Source: Aquilaria yunnanensis | Taxonomy: Eukaryota; Streptophyta; Magnoliopsida; Malvales; Thymelaeaceae | Assembly: GCA_039654915.1 (NCBI GenBank) | Contig: CM077600.1 | Coordinates: 27,614,453-27,678,452 of the forward strand | Length of the DNA: 64,000 nucleotides | Reading direction: 5' to 3' | Shown here: one piece after another, positions 11,225 to 23,738 of the stretch | How positions within the stretch are numbered: position 1 is the stretch's first letter | Layout: every line of letters starts with the position of its first letter | Translations under genes and position numbers: made by a program | Notes under the pieces: generated by a model | Told to the model about the DNA's origin: nothing | Databases searched by the model: none | What the model saw: the letters and a program-made list of their open reading frames with translations, nothing else

Positions 11225-14200
11225 GCCCTTTAGGTTCATGTTTCTTTTTCTTTCCTAAATTTTTGTTGTAAGAAGAATTGGAGTATATCCTCTCACTAAT
11301 TCCCTGGGTTTAATTTATTTGAAAACCCAAAAAAAAATATGTTTAGTGGTATGGAGTGAAATTTTAAAAGATTTTTCACATACACATAATAATTTACATA
11401 AACAAATCATGCAGTACTATACACAATCAACACCTTATAACTTCTCTTTGTTACTTTTTTTTTTGTGCTATAAGGAATTCTCAGTCGATAACTCAACTTT
11501 AGGATGGTGTAAGAAAGCAAAGATCTTGTGTTAATACTAAATAACCAATTGGAATTCATTAGGTGAAATTTTGGGCACAAAATTGTTCTTTCTATTGATG
11601 GCACGACAATACAGTAAAGATAGAGGCCTCATTTGATGATGATGGTAGCATTAGCGATTAGTGATTAGTGATTAGCATCAGATTTTTGAAAAAACTACCT
11701 AATAGTAGCATTTAACTTTTAATTTTTAACTTTAAAAATTTAATCTTTGTCATTAATATATTATCCAAACTCTAATGCTATATAAAAAGCTCTTTCTAAA
11801 CATTACCATAATTGTTTTATTTTAGTGTTTCATGGTACATGTAAATGTTTCTAACTTCCAAGTACCCTAAATAAGATGATCTTTCATAAACATACGGTAA
11901 TTGGTACCCTTTAAAGAAATACAAATAGAATGATTCCGGGAGAGGCACATGTGAAAATTTGAACCAAATCAAGAATGGAAACAGAGGACATCAAACGCAA
12001 TTATGATGCTGTAGAAGTAATGATTATGCTTTGTTTGCAATACTTGGGAGCTTGAATATAACAAACTGACAATGTCAAGGCCCTTTATTGGGTTTAAAGA
12101 GTTTGATGTCATGTTCCCATAACTTTTTTCACTTTTCACGCAAAGTTCATGTCAAATCATGAAACTAGACATGTTGTCATCAGTTTATGGGCTCTTTATA
12201 ATTCACTTTATATATCATGCCAAACATATAAGTGGGAAAGAGCAAACCAAAAGGAAAAAAAAACACCAAATACCTATGGTTTTCAAGAGTGATGTAATAA
12301 CTTTGAAATATTTTGAGAGTCTAAGTGAAAAAACAAAACATATTGTGGCCTTATAATGGAATTAACTACAAACTGCAAGACATGTGCCACAATTGTAAGT
12401 ATGAAATAACTACAACTTTAGTAACCTAAGGATACCCTGGATATTTATCAGTATCTTAATTCACTTCAATTGTAAACATGGCTTAGAACAACTTTCAGGT
12501 TTGCATAGTAGTACTTGGGCTAAAAAAAAAAAAACACCAGATTTCTTAAAGTTTATTTACTAACAAGAGGCATTCTCATCCTCATGGAGAATTGATACTA
12601 AAGTAACTACTTTGTCGATAATAGCCTTATAAAAAGAGTAGTGAATCTTCAAAAAAAAGTAAATCAGAAATACACAGAACATCATAGCTAGTCTGAATTC
12701 CCAATATTTGACCTTCAAACAAGTTCTATCTAATAAGGTTGATAAATATTTCCCCCAAAGAATGAAGGTGTATGGTGAGATAGGATCTCTTTGGTGAAGT
12801 TTTTTCCCAAGTTGAATTTCACCAAATTTTACACATTAATCAACACAAAGTATGTTAGGGAGATAATATAGTCCATGATTGGGTTTTTAATTTATCCTAT
12901 GAGGCTAACTTTAACAATACCACCTTCAAATAAGCTTATTCCACCCTACCATATGCCTTAAACATATCCAGATTGCAAAATCCATCCTCGCCCTTCCTCA
13001 TTTGTTTGAGAAAGTGAATCGGTTCATATGCTACTAAAATGTTATCATAGATAAGTTGTGTTTTCATAAAAGCACCAACTAAACTTGTCATACTTCCACC
13101 AAGTAGATGTTTGAATTTAATTAGTAAGAGTAATTGTTAAATTCTATAGACGCACTAAGATATACTTATTTTACTATTGATTGGTGTGACTACACCATAT
13201 ATTGGTGTTGTCACACTAACTCACATTGCCACTTCTAACATTAGCTAAAGATAATTAAGTGGTTAGGATGATGTGGCACATGTATATGACACATCATCAT
13301 GTTGGAATCAATAAGAAGATGCCATATGATGATTATATGATTTGTATATATACACCTTGATACATGAGATAATTATTTAATAGCCACCATATAAATACTC
13401 ATATTATGAAGGGATATGTCATTTAAATGAAAGGATATGTCCATCCTAACATATATGACCTCTGGGGAAATAGTTATACATCATAATTACTTTGGTAAGT
13501 GAAATAACATAATTTTTAGTGAAGACCCATGTTTTAGGCAAATTGAACAATCTTTAGGAGGTAGTTATGACCTTGATTTAAAGAAGACACAGCTCTTAGA
13601 AGAGTTGTGACTCTATAGCCAAATCAATACATCCCTTTTAAATGTTGTTATAGTCTTATTTCAAGGGAAGAAATTATAGAAAGATAGGTGCACTTTTTGG
13701 TGAACTGGTACAACATTTTTATGAAGAGTTGTGACTCTTTTATGAAAGAGTTATGACCATCTATAAGTGCCAATTCACCCCTACAAATAGAAGACAATAG
13801 AATTATGCAAAGAGGTTTTTAAAACATAACATCTGGAGGTTCTAATTGCTTTATTTTGCTCTACACATTTCTTTATCACCATAAAGAGAATTCTAGTTGA
13901 GTATTGAGTATGAACCAATATATTTAGTTACTTATATTTTCAAGTTAATTAAATATCTTATTTTGGGTGTTCATAACAAGTCATGTCTTCTACAATCTAT
14001 TCAGAGGCGTATTTCATCAAGGAGACTATCACTCGGTTTTATAGTGATAATCAAGTACCTCTTAATTTCTACATTTATTATTTATTCTGAAAATGAAAGT
14101 GTTCATTAGTTGTGCACCTAAATTTTCTTTCATATATATAAAATGCTGTTTATGTTTAAATTTTGTTACTTTTTAAATTAAAAAATAATAATAAAATATT

Positions 14201-16117
14201 ACTCATTTCATGCAAAAATATTTTCCACTTTTCCTATTTTTTATGTGTCCTAATTTGTTTGTCACATTTGCATATTGCTATATTTTATTTCAAAATTTTC
14301 ACTCACCTCTTAATTATGTAGTTTATATATGTGAAGATACTTTAATGTAGGAGAGAAAAAAAAGTGTAAATTTGTACTAGATTTCAAACTTTTGAATTGA
14401 TTGCATCTTGCTTTTGAAAAGTGTATTATTAGCATAATTTTTTACTTTTAGTCCAAAATTGCAATCGTGACAGAATTTTTAAATGGACTTAAAAGTAATT
14501 GTGTCAGTTGATAATGATACATTTGAAAAAGAACATACAACATACTTGTGTGTATCAACATTCATAATTTATATTAAAAAAATTGAAAGTGACAAGTATT
14601 TTGAGATGAAAGAAGTAGTACAGTTGCATGTCATTATTTAAAGTTAAACATACAAAAAATAAAAATAAAAAATGACAAACATTACGCAATGAATTTGAGA
14701 TCTTATTAATATGTAGTTATATAAACCACAAGTTAATGACCTATCCTACTTAATGGCTATAGTTTAGTCCATGGTGATAAAAACTTCCCCTTAGTTAAAA
14801 GATTGGGTCTTTTCTTTTTCCAACCAAAAAATTTAATGGTTTATTAGGGAGAAAGAATATAAAAGAAGAGTGCTAGCTTTAAATCAAGTAAAAATTACCT
14901 TGATTACTTGAATTTTGGTATGCCTATATTTATATCCTTAAAAACCTAACAACATAAGCCCACTTAACAGTCAAACAATTAGAGTTTATCAACTTGACCT
15001 TAATTTTCTTGAATTGTGCAAATTGACCAGCAACTCTTATTCTTCTATAGATCTTAACTCCGATTATCTCACTCTCATCATGTACCTCATACATTCAAAA
15101 TAATTTTTTATTTTAATTTATTATTATTTTTTGTGTAAAATTAATATTATTTGGAAGTTAATACCCTATCTAATTAATAATCAATTGAATTCTTATATAA
15201 AGTAATTACTTTTCATGAATTTTTTGTTCCCAGACAGGAAAAAAATTCAATAAAAATACCCAAATTTTTTGAAAATGTTTAAAAGAATTATTGTTTGATT
15301 TTTAAGTGTAAGATTTCAATTGCTATATAAATTGAGCAAATAATCACTATAAATCAAAATAACCACTAATAACTCATATATGAAAATTACAGTCAAACAC
15401 AAGAAAGATCATAAACATCTCCATGCTATATCGCCTACTTTTCATGTTTGACTATCATTTTAATATTAATTTTTTTATTGATGTTAGAATGAGGGAAAAA
15501 AGCCCATTGCAATTATCAAATCACCATTAGAGCCTGATTTGCCACCGATTCAAGAAAACCTCCTCCCTCTTCCTTTCAACCTATTGCCATTGGTCTCGCT
15601 ACAAAGCATTTGATTTAGTCAAAGCCAAGAGTGCGACGAATTTGTCGAGGAAGTTATTGTATGTTTCTGATTCATGGAATCAATAGGAACTTTGTGCGAT
15701 TGGGGGATCGGTTTTTTCACTAACTATGAAGCCAAGGAATTGTTCTTTCATCGTTAGGTCTTTTAGTTTTTTTTCCCTTTTTATTTTTTTTGTTAATAAA
15801 AAACAAAACAAAGAAAATTAGGTCCTTTTTTGATTTGGGTTAATGTGTTAAATTTGTAACTTTTTGGGTGTTAGAAGAAAGATGAACAAAGTTTAGGGTG
15901 CTAGGAGCAAGATGAATGAATTTTAGGTATTAAAATTATCATTTTTCATCAAGATTCCATTACAATTAATAGTGCAACTGATAAAAAAGACCCAGATAGG
16001 ACATGTTATATAAGTTAAGGGACCTCACTATGACAAAATGAAGTTTTGTGACTCAGCTAGGACAAAAAAAATAAGAAAGAAGACCCATCGTGGATTTTAC
16101 CTGATTTTTTTTATTAT
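11225..16117. other. Long gene-free AT-rich interval
   Basis: I see no gene in this interval. It contains a likely MITE (14200-14617) and a degenerate block near 11625-11815 with weak inverted ends. A stretch near 13130-14110 could be an old solo LTR: it has repeated AGTTGTGACTCT phrases followed by a CTACAAATAG box. None of the latter two has definable boundaries. Confidence 0.5.
14200..14617. mobile_element. Stowaway-like MITE, ~418 bp
   Basis: The left end TACTCATTTCATGCAAAAATA and the reverse complement of the right end, TACTTCTTTCATCTCAAAATA, match. The match continues inward through a shared CACTTT. The ends are TACT(C/T) and the element is non-coding. The call is by eye only. Confidence 0.45.
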
Positions 16118-16420
16118 TTACTCCATTTATTTCACATTAATTAACCATTTTATCTTTTTTAATTGAAGTTTGACTTGAATATATTTATATTAATATGTAT
16201 TGATTTTTTTTAAAAAAAATGATGTTTAGAAACTATAATCTTTAAATTTTCATTTTCATATAAAATATTTATATTTTTATAATAATTTTGAAAGAAATAG
16301 AATTATAAATTAATTGCTGTTAATAGTAAATAGCCAATTTTTGTGAAATGAAATATATATAAATTTTTTATTTATATATTAAAATATTAAAATAAAAATA
16401 ATTTAGGACAGAATGGGTAA
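16118..16420. mobile_element. Stowaway-like MITE, ~303 bp
   Basis: The left end TTACTCCATTTATTTCACATT and the reverse complement of the right end, TTACCCATTCTGTCCTAAAT, share the TACTCC...GTCC terminal pattern common in plant Stowaway-type MITEs. The interior is very AT-rich and non-coding. Confidence 0.45.
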
Positions 16421-16435
16421 TAATGGTAGTAGTAA

Positions 16436-16678
16436 TATTCCTCCCGTCTTACAAAATTTGTCCCCTTCACCATTCACAACAATTAATTGATTATTTTCTT
16501 TCTTTCAAATTTTCTTATAGAAATATAAACTTTTTATATGAAAATGATACCTTAAAAACCCTAGTTTACAAATAGAACTCTTAAAAAAAATTTATAGCAT
16601 GAATTATTATAAATACATTTAAGTTAAACTTTAGTCAAAAAACATAAAAAGTCCATCGTTTGCGAAATAGATGGAATA
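16436..16678. mobile_element. Stowaway-like MITE, 243 bp
   Basis: The left end begins TATTCCTCCCGTCTTACAAA and the reverse complement of the right end begins TATTCCATCTATTTCGCAAA. Inverted similarity extends about 30 bp. It is followed directly by an (AAT)n run at about 16677-16704. Confidence 0.55.
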
Positions 16679-16884
16679 GTAATAATAATAATAATAATAA
16701 TAATATGGGCAGCTAGAGAAAGTTTGACTGGAAAAGCCGGTCAAGATTAAGAGCAACACAATAGGGCAGCTTTTGACGGTAACCAGGCAAATTTGTAGCA
16801 CCATTCCATACTCGCAGCAGAAGAAGAGTCTTCAGTGTTCCAACAACAGCGGGCGTGGAGGTGGAGCAACCGACCAAACACACG

Positions 16885-16887
<3 letters not shown>

Positions 16888-16921
<34 letters not shown>

Positions 16922-17036
16922 GGCTGCACCTGCACAAGCACAAATCTCTTCTCTGCTCCTCAGAATTCAGATCACCAAGCATGCACTCCCGGACAAGAAT
17001 CTGCTAGTTCAATCACACGACTTGTAACAGGTTTAT

Positions 17037-17067
<31 letters not shown>

Positions 17068-17192
17068 TTGATTTGTTTTGATCGACCCAGACGTTTCGAA
17101 ATCGGCTATTACTTTCTTCCGTAACACCCACTTCCAGCTAAGCTCAAGTCCTATTAATCTCCCTCCCTCTCTCTCTCTCTCTCTCTCTCAAC
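16888..17192. repeat. GA/CT microsatellites in the 5' leader region of the GT14 gene
   Basis: There are a (GA)n tract at ~16888-16919, a (CT)n tract at ~17036-17062 and another at ~17166-17189. CT/GA-rich tracts are common in plant 5' UTRs and core promoters. The first lies ~750 bp before the start codon, so the leader is probably long or spliced. Confidence 0.6.
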
Positions 17193-17669
17193 GTTTATTC
17201 CCTTCCATTCATCAAAAGCTGCCGGATTCGATGAACTTAAGGGAAAGTGTGAACTGATGCATCTTATGGCCAGACGTTTCTCCAATTAATTTCATCCTTC
17301 CTTAAACTCCTCCCGAAAGCAGCCAGGGCCCTCACGGTCACGGTAACAAACTTCTCTCTTTTTGGGTTAATTTCCCTCGCATCTTACTACGTTCTTAGCT
17401 CTGTCAGAAACTTTAGGTAGATTTCCTTCCTTTTTGAAGAGGCCTATCTAGTTGTTCACTCTTGGCGGGAACTATTGTCACTGAAAAAAATTAGATGCCC
17501 GCATGGAAAGATCACACCTTGCTTTGTTGTTTCTGGATATGAGCTTCTGTTGGGGACGTTGGTTTTGGCACATGAGCGAGAGGGTTGATGAGAAGAATGT
17601 TTTTGGGTTTTGATATTTGAGGGAGTACGATCTCTCCAACCGGAACACAACCAAGGCTTTGGGGTTAAA

Positions 17670-19916
17670 ATGCAATCGAGGGTGGTGGCAATGGAGGAGG
17701 ATAGCAAGGATGCTGCCTCCTATGTCAGACCCAGCCAATCCAGGGCTTCACCACTTAGATTCCTTCAGATCTTCTTGATGTTTTTGGTTCTGGGTCTTGG
17801 TTTCTCACTCGTTAGTATGAATGCATTTCGGTTCTTCTCAATCCAGCAAATGGTCCCGGTGGCACCATCCACTATCCGTGCTTGTTTTGAGGACTCTAAC
17901 GACTTAGACAGTTGGATTAAACCTCCCAGAAACGTATGGCATTCCATGAATGACAGAGAGCTCTTCTGGAAGGCTTCTTTTGTTCCTCAAATCAAGGAGT
18001 ATCCGTTTGACAGAGTACCCAAGATTGCTTTCATGTTTTTGACTAAGGGCCCTTTGCCACTGGCTCCTCTTTGGGAGAGGTTCTTCAAGGGGCACGAAGG
18101 ACTGTACTCCATATACATTCACCCGCTACCATCTTACGTTGGCGAATATCCTGCTTCATCAGTGTTCCACAGGAGGCAAATCCCAAGTCAGGTAACCAAC
18201 AGCCTTCCTTATCTAAGCTTCATCTGTAATGAAATGAATCCTTGTTTTTTTATTGCTGGGAATAGGGCATGGTATCTATTGTTGAGCCCTATGGGATTTT
18301 AAATATATTTGAGATGATGTTAAGAATATTTGATTAAACATTGGTATGATTGTCACATACACCCGAGCATGTGACTTTCATTACTTTGACACTTTGGATT
18401 GTTTTGCTGAGGTTGATATTATTCTAATTTTTTATTGAGATGAATGTTTAATTAACTTGACATGGTTTGTATTTGTTTTGCTTGCTGCCTTCTTTATGTC
18501 AACCCAGCTTCATGTATGAGATCTTTACCTATAAGACAGGGAGAACATCATTTCCTTTTCTGTGCTGACATTGTGTTCTTTTCATAATTGGGGTGGATGC
18601 TAGAAAGGAAATCAAGGGGAGTATATATCACTCATGCATTTAAAAAATTCAATACTACAACCAACACAGAGTTGCCTTCCTTTCAATGTCATAATTTGCC
18701 TTATGTATGGAGCAAGGTTTTTCTATCTATTTAGTAAAACCACCATTAAGTGCTCCATTTTTCTGGTGAATCAATCTGGTTCTATCTATTAAAAGGCAAG
18801 CGTCTGATAAGTTGCTATTTGGATTGTCTGCTGTTGCTTTTAAATTCATTTTGCTATACTTTTAATTGATGATGTCTGTCTATGACATGAATGCTAAAGA
18901 CAAATTTGCCAACAATCCAAGGCTACCATTAGCCGGTGAAAAAAAAAGAGACCTACTGTCTCATATGAGAAGGTTGAAATGCTTGCTAAAAATTTTCCTA
19001 GAGGGATCAGAAGTTACTGTGTTCTCTGTGGGGACATTTTTACCTTTCTGATGTGTAAGTACAGTTGGCTCACTTTTGCATGAAAAATGGGAAGGCTCTT
19101 CATCTGTCATTGCCACTGACTGAATCATTCATGTGAACTTGAATATGTTGCAAATTATCCCCCCCCCCCCCCCCCCCCCCTTCTTTTAGTTCCTTATTAT
19201 ATTGTGGTTAAAAAGTTCAAAAGAAGTTTATTCCCTAAATAACTTACTTGGTTTTTTGGGAATAACGTTTGCAGCTGGTGGAATGGGGAAGAATGAGCAT
19301 GTGTGATGCGGAGAGAAGGCTCCTGGCTAATGCAGTGCTTGATATTTCTAATGAGTGGTTTGTTCTCGTGTCTGAGGCGTGTATTCCACTTCACAACTTC
19401 AGCATAATCTATCACTACATATCAAGATCTCGCTACAGCTTTATGGGTTCATTTGATGAGCCTGGACCTTATGGCAGAGGGCGGTATGATCCAAACATGG
19501 AACCAGAGGTTGTGGTTAGCCAATGGCGGAAAGGGTCTCAGTGGTTTGAAATTAACAGGAAACTTGCAGTTAGAATCATCGAGGATAACACCTACTATCC
19601 CAAATTTAGAGACTTTTGCCGTCCACATAAATGTTATGTAGACGAGCACTACTTCCCTACAATGCTGAGCATCCATTTTCCTGATCTGTTGGCAAACAGG
19701 ACGCTTACATGGACAGACTGGTCGAGGGGCGGTGCTCACCCAGCTACGTTTGGTAAGGGGGATATTACAGAAGGATTTTTCATGAAAATGTTTGAAGGTC
19801 AAGAATGCCTATACAATCATCAGCCAACCACAGTTTGTTACCTGTTTGCGAGAAAGTTTGCTCCAAGCGCCTTGGATCCTCTATTAGAGTTGTCCTCCAA
19901 AGTTTTTGGGTATTGA
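17670..19916 (+). CDS. Core-2/I-branching (GT14, DUF266) glycosyltransferase family protein
   Basis: Two exons, 17670-18191 and 19275-19916, joined in phase 0, give 387 residues. One transmembrane segment (residues ~32-50, FLQIFLMFLVLGLGF) after a short basic N-terminus indicates a type II Golgi membrane protein. The Branch domain follows: KIAFMFLTKGPLPLAPLW, then FVLVSEACIPL, RGRYDPNM, QWFEINRKLA, and CYVDEHYFPT near the C-terminus, ending in a conserved block YLFARKFAPSAL. Plant members resemble BC10 and are inferred to glycosylate cell-wall or arabinogalactan components; the acceptor is not established. A later in-frame ATG at 17691 is an alternative start. The intron has a run of 22 C residues (19159-19180). 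The large retrotransposon begins ~180 bp after the stop, so part of the 3' UTR may have been displaced. Confidence 0.88.
19159..19180 (+). repeat. Poly(C) homopolymer in an intron
   Basis: An uninterrupted run of 22 cytosines lies ~95 bp before the splice acceptor of the GT14 gene. Its length may be an assembly or sequencing artefact. Confidence 0.8.
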
Positions 19917-20604
19917 TTGGCGAACATCAACTTATTGAGAGCGTTTTAGATGTATAGAAAATGAAATCCTCAACTCTGCTTCTGAGGATTGGGAACATGT
20001 CCAAGCAGAGTTGCGGGAATGTAATGCTACTGTAACATTGGTATAGCATCATATTCGTAGATGCCAATCTTCATCTCTTTCTGCAGTGCTATCCTATTGT
20101 TGACACCCAATTTCGTCCGGCTTTTTTTTTAAAAAAAATTTTAAAAAAAAAAATTAATTAAAAAATTATTATTATTATTATTATTATTGCTAAAAAATTT
20201 AATTATGTTAATTAGTTTAAAATATATTTTTATTTTGAGAAGATTTGATTTAAAATAATATATGTGTGAATATGTATGTGTTTGAAATAAAAATAAAATT
20301 TCAGAAAAAAATGACAAAAAATTAAAAGTTTGAGGTAAAAATGATAAAATTGAGAAGTTTCGGACAAAATTGACAAATTCTGAAAGTTTCAGGAGCTTTG
20401 GGTAATTTTTCGCGTCAATTTTGGGCCTAAACGGACGTTTCTAGCCCAAATTGACAGAAAACGTTAAAATTGTCAAAATCAGAAGCTTCTGAGCTTATCC
20501 AGAGCTGGAGTAACGTAAAGGACTGAAACTGTCATTTTATCAATTTAAAAGATAAGTTTGATATTTTTTATTAATTTATCCGTCCACAGTTCAGCTAAGC
20601 TCCT

Positions 20605-20613
20605 TCTATAAAT
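20605..20613 (+). promoter_or_regulatory. LTR core promoter TATA box
   Basis: CTATAAATA is followed by CCCCCCC and then an ACACAGAAAATCAGAGA stretch, a typical LTR U3/R junction. The same site in the 3' LTR is at ~41903-41911. Transcription start is inferred about 30 bp downstream. Confidence 0.65.
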
Positions 20614-21897
20614 ACCCCCCCAAATTCAGTGCTGAACACACAGAAAATCAGAGAAAAAAGTTCAGAGCTCCGTTTTAAAAATAGATAAAATTACAGCCTT
20701 ATTCCCTAGCCTCTCCTCCTTCTGCCAGAAAGTCTCAAAATTTTATTTTTCTACGATTTGACCATCTCTTTCGTTTGATCTCCTTCGTTGTTCTCTCTCT
20801 CTCTCCTCTCGTTTTCTCTCTCTTTCTCCTCCTGCCGCCGTGCTGCCTCGCCCGTTGCCGTCCCGCCGTCGTGCCGCCTCGCCCGTCGCCGTCCTGCCAC
20901 CATACCGCCTCGCCGCGCCGCCCTCGCCGCGTCACCCTACCCTCGCCGCATCGTCCCGCCGCCTTGCTGCCTCGCCCGTTGCCGTCCCGCCGCCGTGCCG
21001 CCTCGCCCATCGCCGTCCTGCCGCCGTACCGCCTCGCCTGGCACGCCGCCCTCGCGTCAGCCTCCCTCCCCTCCTCCCTTGCTCCCCTGCACGCCCAGCC
21101 ACGCCTGCGTTCGTCGTCGTTTCCCTGTTTCCATAAAATTCAAAAATTGATTTTAAAAGGGTAAACTCTCATTTAATCATTCAACTTTTCAATTTCTTTC
21201 TATTGAGTCACTAACTTTTTTATTTTGTTCTTGCAGAATTAATTACTAACCTTTTTAATTTTTACTTGTTTGTTTATTATTTGTTTATTACTAACCCTTC
21301 TTTTATTGTTGTTATTAACAACTAACAACTAACAACTAACTTACTAACTTTTTTATTGTTGTTAATTAATTAATTTAATTAACTTGGTTAATTAACTTAA
21401 TTAACTTGGCTAACTCTTTTATTATTGTTGTTAATTAATTAACTTAATTAAACTTGGCTAACTTTTATTATTGTTGTTAACAATTAATTTAATTAAACTT
21501 GGCTAATTTTTATTATTGTTGTTAATTAATTTAATCTAACTTTTACTAACCTTTTTTTATTGTTATTAACTAACTAATCCAACTAATCTAACTATATTAA
21601 TTGTGCTAACTTTTATTATTATTGTGTTATTAAAGTGGATGGCCAAAAAGCCCCACTTTATTAATTGAATTTTTTTATGATTAAAAGATAAAAAAAGGAA
21701 TTTTATGTGAATAATTTTCTAAAGGCTAATAAAAATTACTTTTTTTTTTTTATTTTGAAACAAAGTTTTTATTCCTTTTAATAAACAAACATAATGAAAT
21801 AATTCAAAAATAAAATAAATAAATAAATAAACATAAAATCATTATTTTAATACATCTTTAAAATTAATAATTAATGAAATAAAAAAAAATTAAAACT

Positions 21898-23738
21898 CCA
21901 TGACCAAACGATCCGCCAGGATCCATGGCTCGGAAATATTTTTAAATAAAATATATAAATAAATTTTTTCTTTATAAAAAATAAAAAAAAACTTTAGACT
22001 AATATATTAATTATCTATTAATATATAATTTTTTTAGTTTTATTTATTAATAAAAAGAATAAAAAGCGTAAAATTTTTGGGTTAATATTTTTCAGTAATA
22101 TTTTATTTAAAATAATAAAATATAAATTTTTTAGTAAAAAGAATAAAAAAAGTAATTTTTTGGGTTAATATTTTTCAGTAAAATTTATTTCTTTTAAAAT
22201 AATAAAATATAACTTTTTTTAGATTTCTTTATTAAAAAGAATAAAAAGAGTAAATTTTGGGTTAATATTTTTCAGTAATATTTTATTTATTTCTTTTAAA
22301 ATATAACTTTTTTTTAGTTTTCTTTATTAATAAAAAGAATAAAAAGAGTAAATTTTGAGTTAATATTTTTCAATAATATTTTATTTATTTCTTTTAAAAA
22401 ATAATTTTTTTTAGTTTTCTTTATTAATAAAAAGAATGAAAAGAATAAAAATTTTGGGTTAATATTTTATTCAGTAATATTTTACTTATTAAAAGATATA
22501 ACTTTTTGTTTCCTTTATAAAAATCTTAATCAAATAATTTCAAAATAATACAAAATAAAACAAAAATAATTGAATTTTCTCTTAAATATTTTTGACTTAT
22601 TGATTAGATATATTTTCAGAAATATAAATTAAAATTAAAAGAAAAAAAATCTTTCATCAAACAAAGAAGAATATGAAAAAATAAAAATATCAAGACTTTT
22701 GTTTTAAAATACATATAAGTTTTCGGTTAAATAATCTTTTATTCCAAAATAAATTAAATAAATATCAAAACTTTTCTTCTTTTGTTTAAAATATACATAT
22801 AAATTTTTGATTCTCTTAATAAAACAATTACTTTTGGTTAATCTTTTATTAAAAAAAATAATAAAAAAATAATAATAAAAAATAAAAAAATTTTAGTTCA
22901 TGGTATATTGGCTGGAAACTGTCTCATGCCCGCTTTTGAGCTGCTTCACCTGGTGAAGAGGGTCTGGCTGAGTAACAACGCCCCGTACCATGATCAAAAT
23001 TTTTATTTTTAAACTCTTTAATTCTTTTAAATTAACTTCTTATTAAATAAAAATTAATTATTATTTTTTTTAATTCTTTTATAAATTGAGTAATCCTTTA
23101 AAATAATAAATATCTTTCATTAAACAAGAAAACAAAAAAAGTAAACAAAAAAAAAAGAAAGAAAGAAAAGACAAGAAAAATAAAAGAAAGATAAGAAAGA
23201 AAAATAAAAGAAAGATAAGATAAAGAAAAGAAAGGAAAGATAAGAAAAAGAAAAGAAAGATAAAAGAAAGAAAAAGAAAAAGAAAAGAAAGAAAGAAAAG
23301 AATAAAAAAGAAAGAAAAGAAAAGAAATTAAAAGAAAATTTAAAAAAAAAAAAGTAAAAATAAGTAAAAAAGAAGAAAAAGAAAGAAAGTAAAAAAAGAA
23401 GTAAAAATATAAAGATAAATTTTTAGTTAGTATTAAAAATCATTCATAAACAAAAAGAATTACCATTTAAAAATTAATTTCATAATAATAAGAATTAAAT
23501 AATTACGATAAATCAATTTCCATATCCGGATGATCCGGCAGGATTTACGGTTTGGAAAATATCAAACTTTTTAAAATAAATAAATTAAATAAAAAGATAA
23601 AAATCCATATTTTTTACAATATGGATAAAATTGTTTAAAATTTCACCAAATTCCGTGTCCAAATGACTCGGCAGAGTCCATGGTTCGGAATCAAAATCTT
23701 CCGTGTCCAAATGACTCGGCAGAGTCCATGGTTCGGAA
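21898..23738 (+). repeat. Dispersed ~40-nt stem-loop motif in LTR U5 (four clear copies)
   Basis: Copies lie at 21898-21935, 23517-23558, 23651-23690 and 23699-23738. Each has a 5-bp inner stem around a loop GGCA or GCCA. The inner stem is GATCC/GGATC in the first two and GACTC/GAGTC in the last two. The later copies are closed by an outer TTCCG...CGGAA or TTTCC...GGAAA pair. A fifth degenerate copy may start near 23766. The paired changes between copies suggest selection on RNA structure. No function is established. Confidence 0.6.
22889..23002 (+). other. Structured GC-rich island in LTR U5
   Basis: In a region that is otherwise almost all A and T, about 90 bases of balanced composition are bounded by TCATGGTA (22898-22905) and TACCATGA (22986-22993), a perfect 8-bp stem. 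AAAAATTTT-type flanks lengthen the stem. Inside, CTTCACCTGGTGAAG (22944-22958) is a near-perfect palindrome. The same island occurs in the 3' LTR at ~44180-44290 with only two visible changes. It would lie in the genomic RNA leader. Its role is unknown. Confidence 0.55.

Noticed and set aside
11625..11815. Possible MITE with GCATTAG / CTAATGC inverted ends
   Set aside because: Inverted similarity is too short and no target duplication was found.
16713..17071. Overlapping open frames around the GA/CT microsatellites
   Set aside because: They consist of RERERE or SLSLSL repeats from the dinucleotide tract and sit in the 5' leader of the GT14 gene.
20735..21010. Minus-strand Gly/Arg-rich frame in the LTR
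   Set aside because: It is the complement of the CCG-rich block, with no coding evidence.
20775..21164. Long Pro/Ala/Arg-rich open frames on both strands in the CCG-rich part of the LTRs (also 42073-42462)
   Set aside because: They are low-complexity by-products of CCG repeats, open in several frames at once, and lie inside the LTR.
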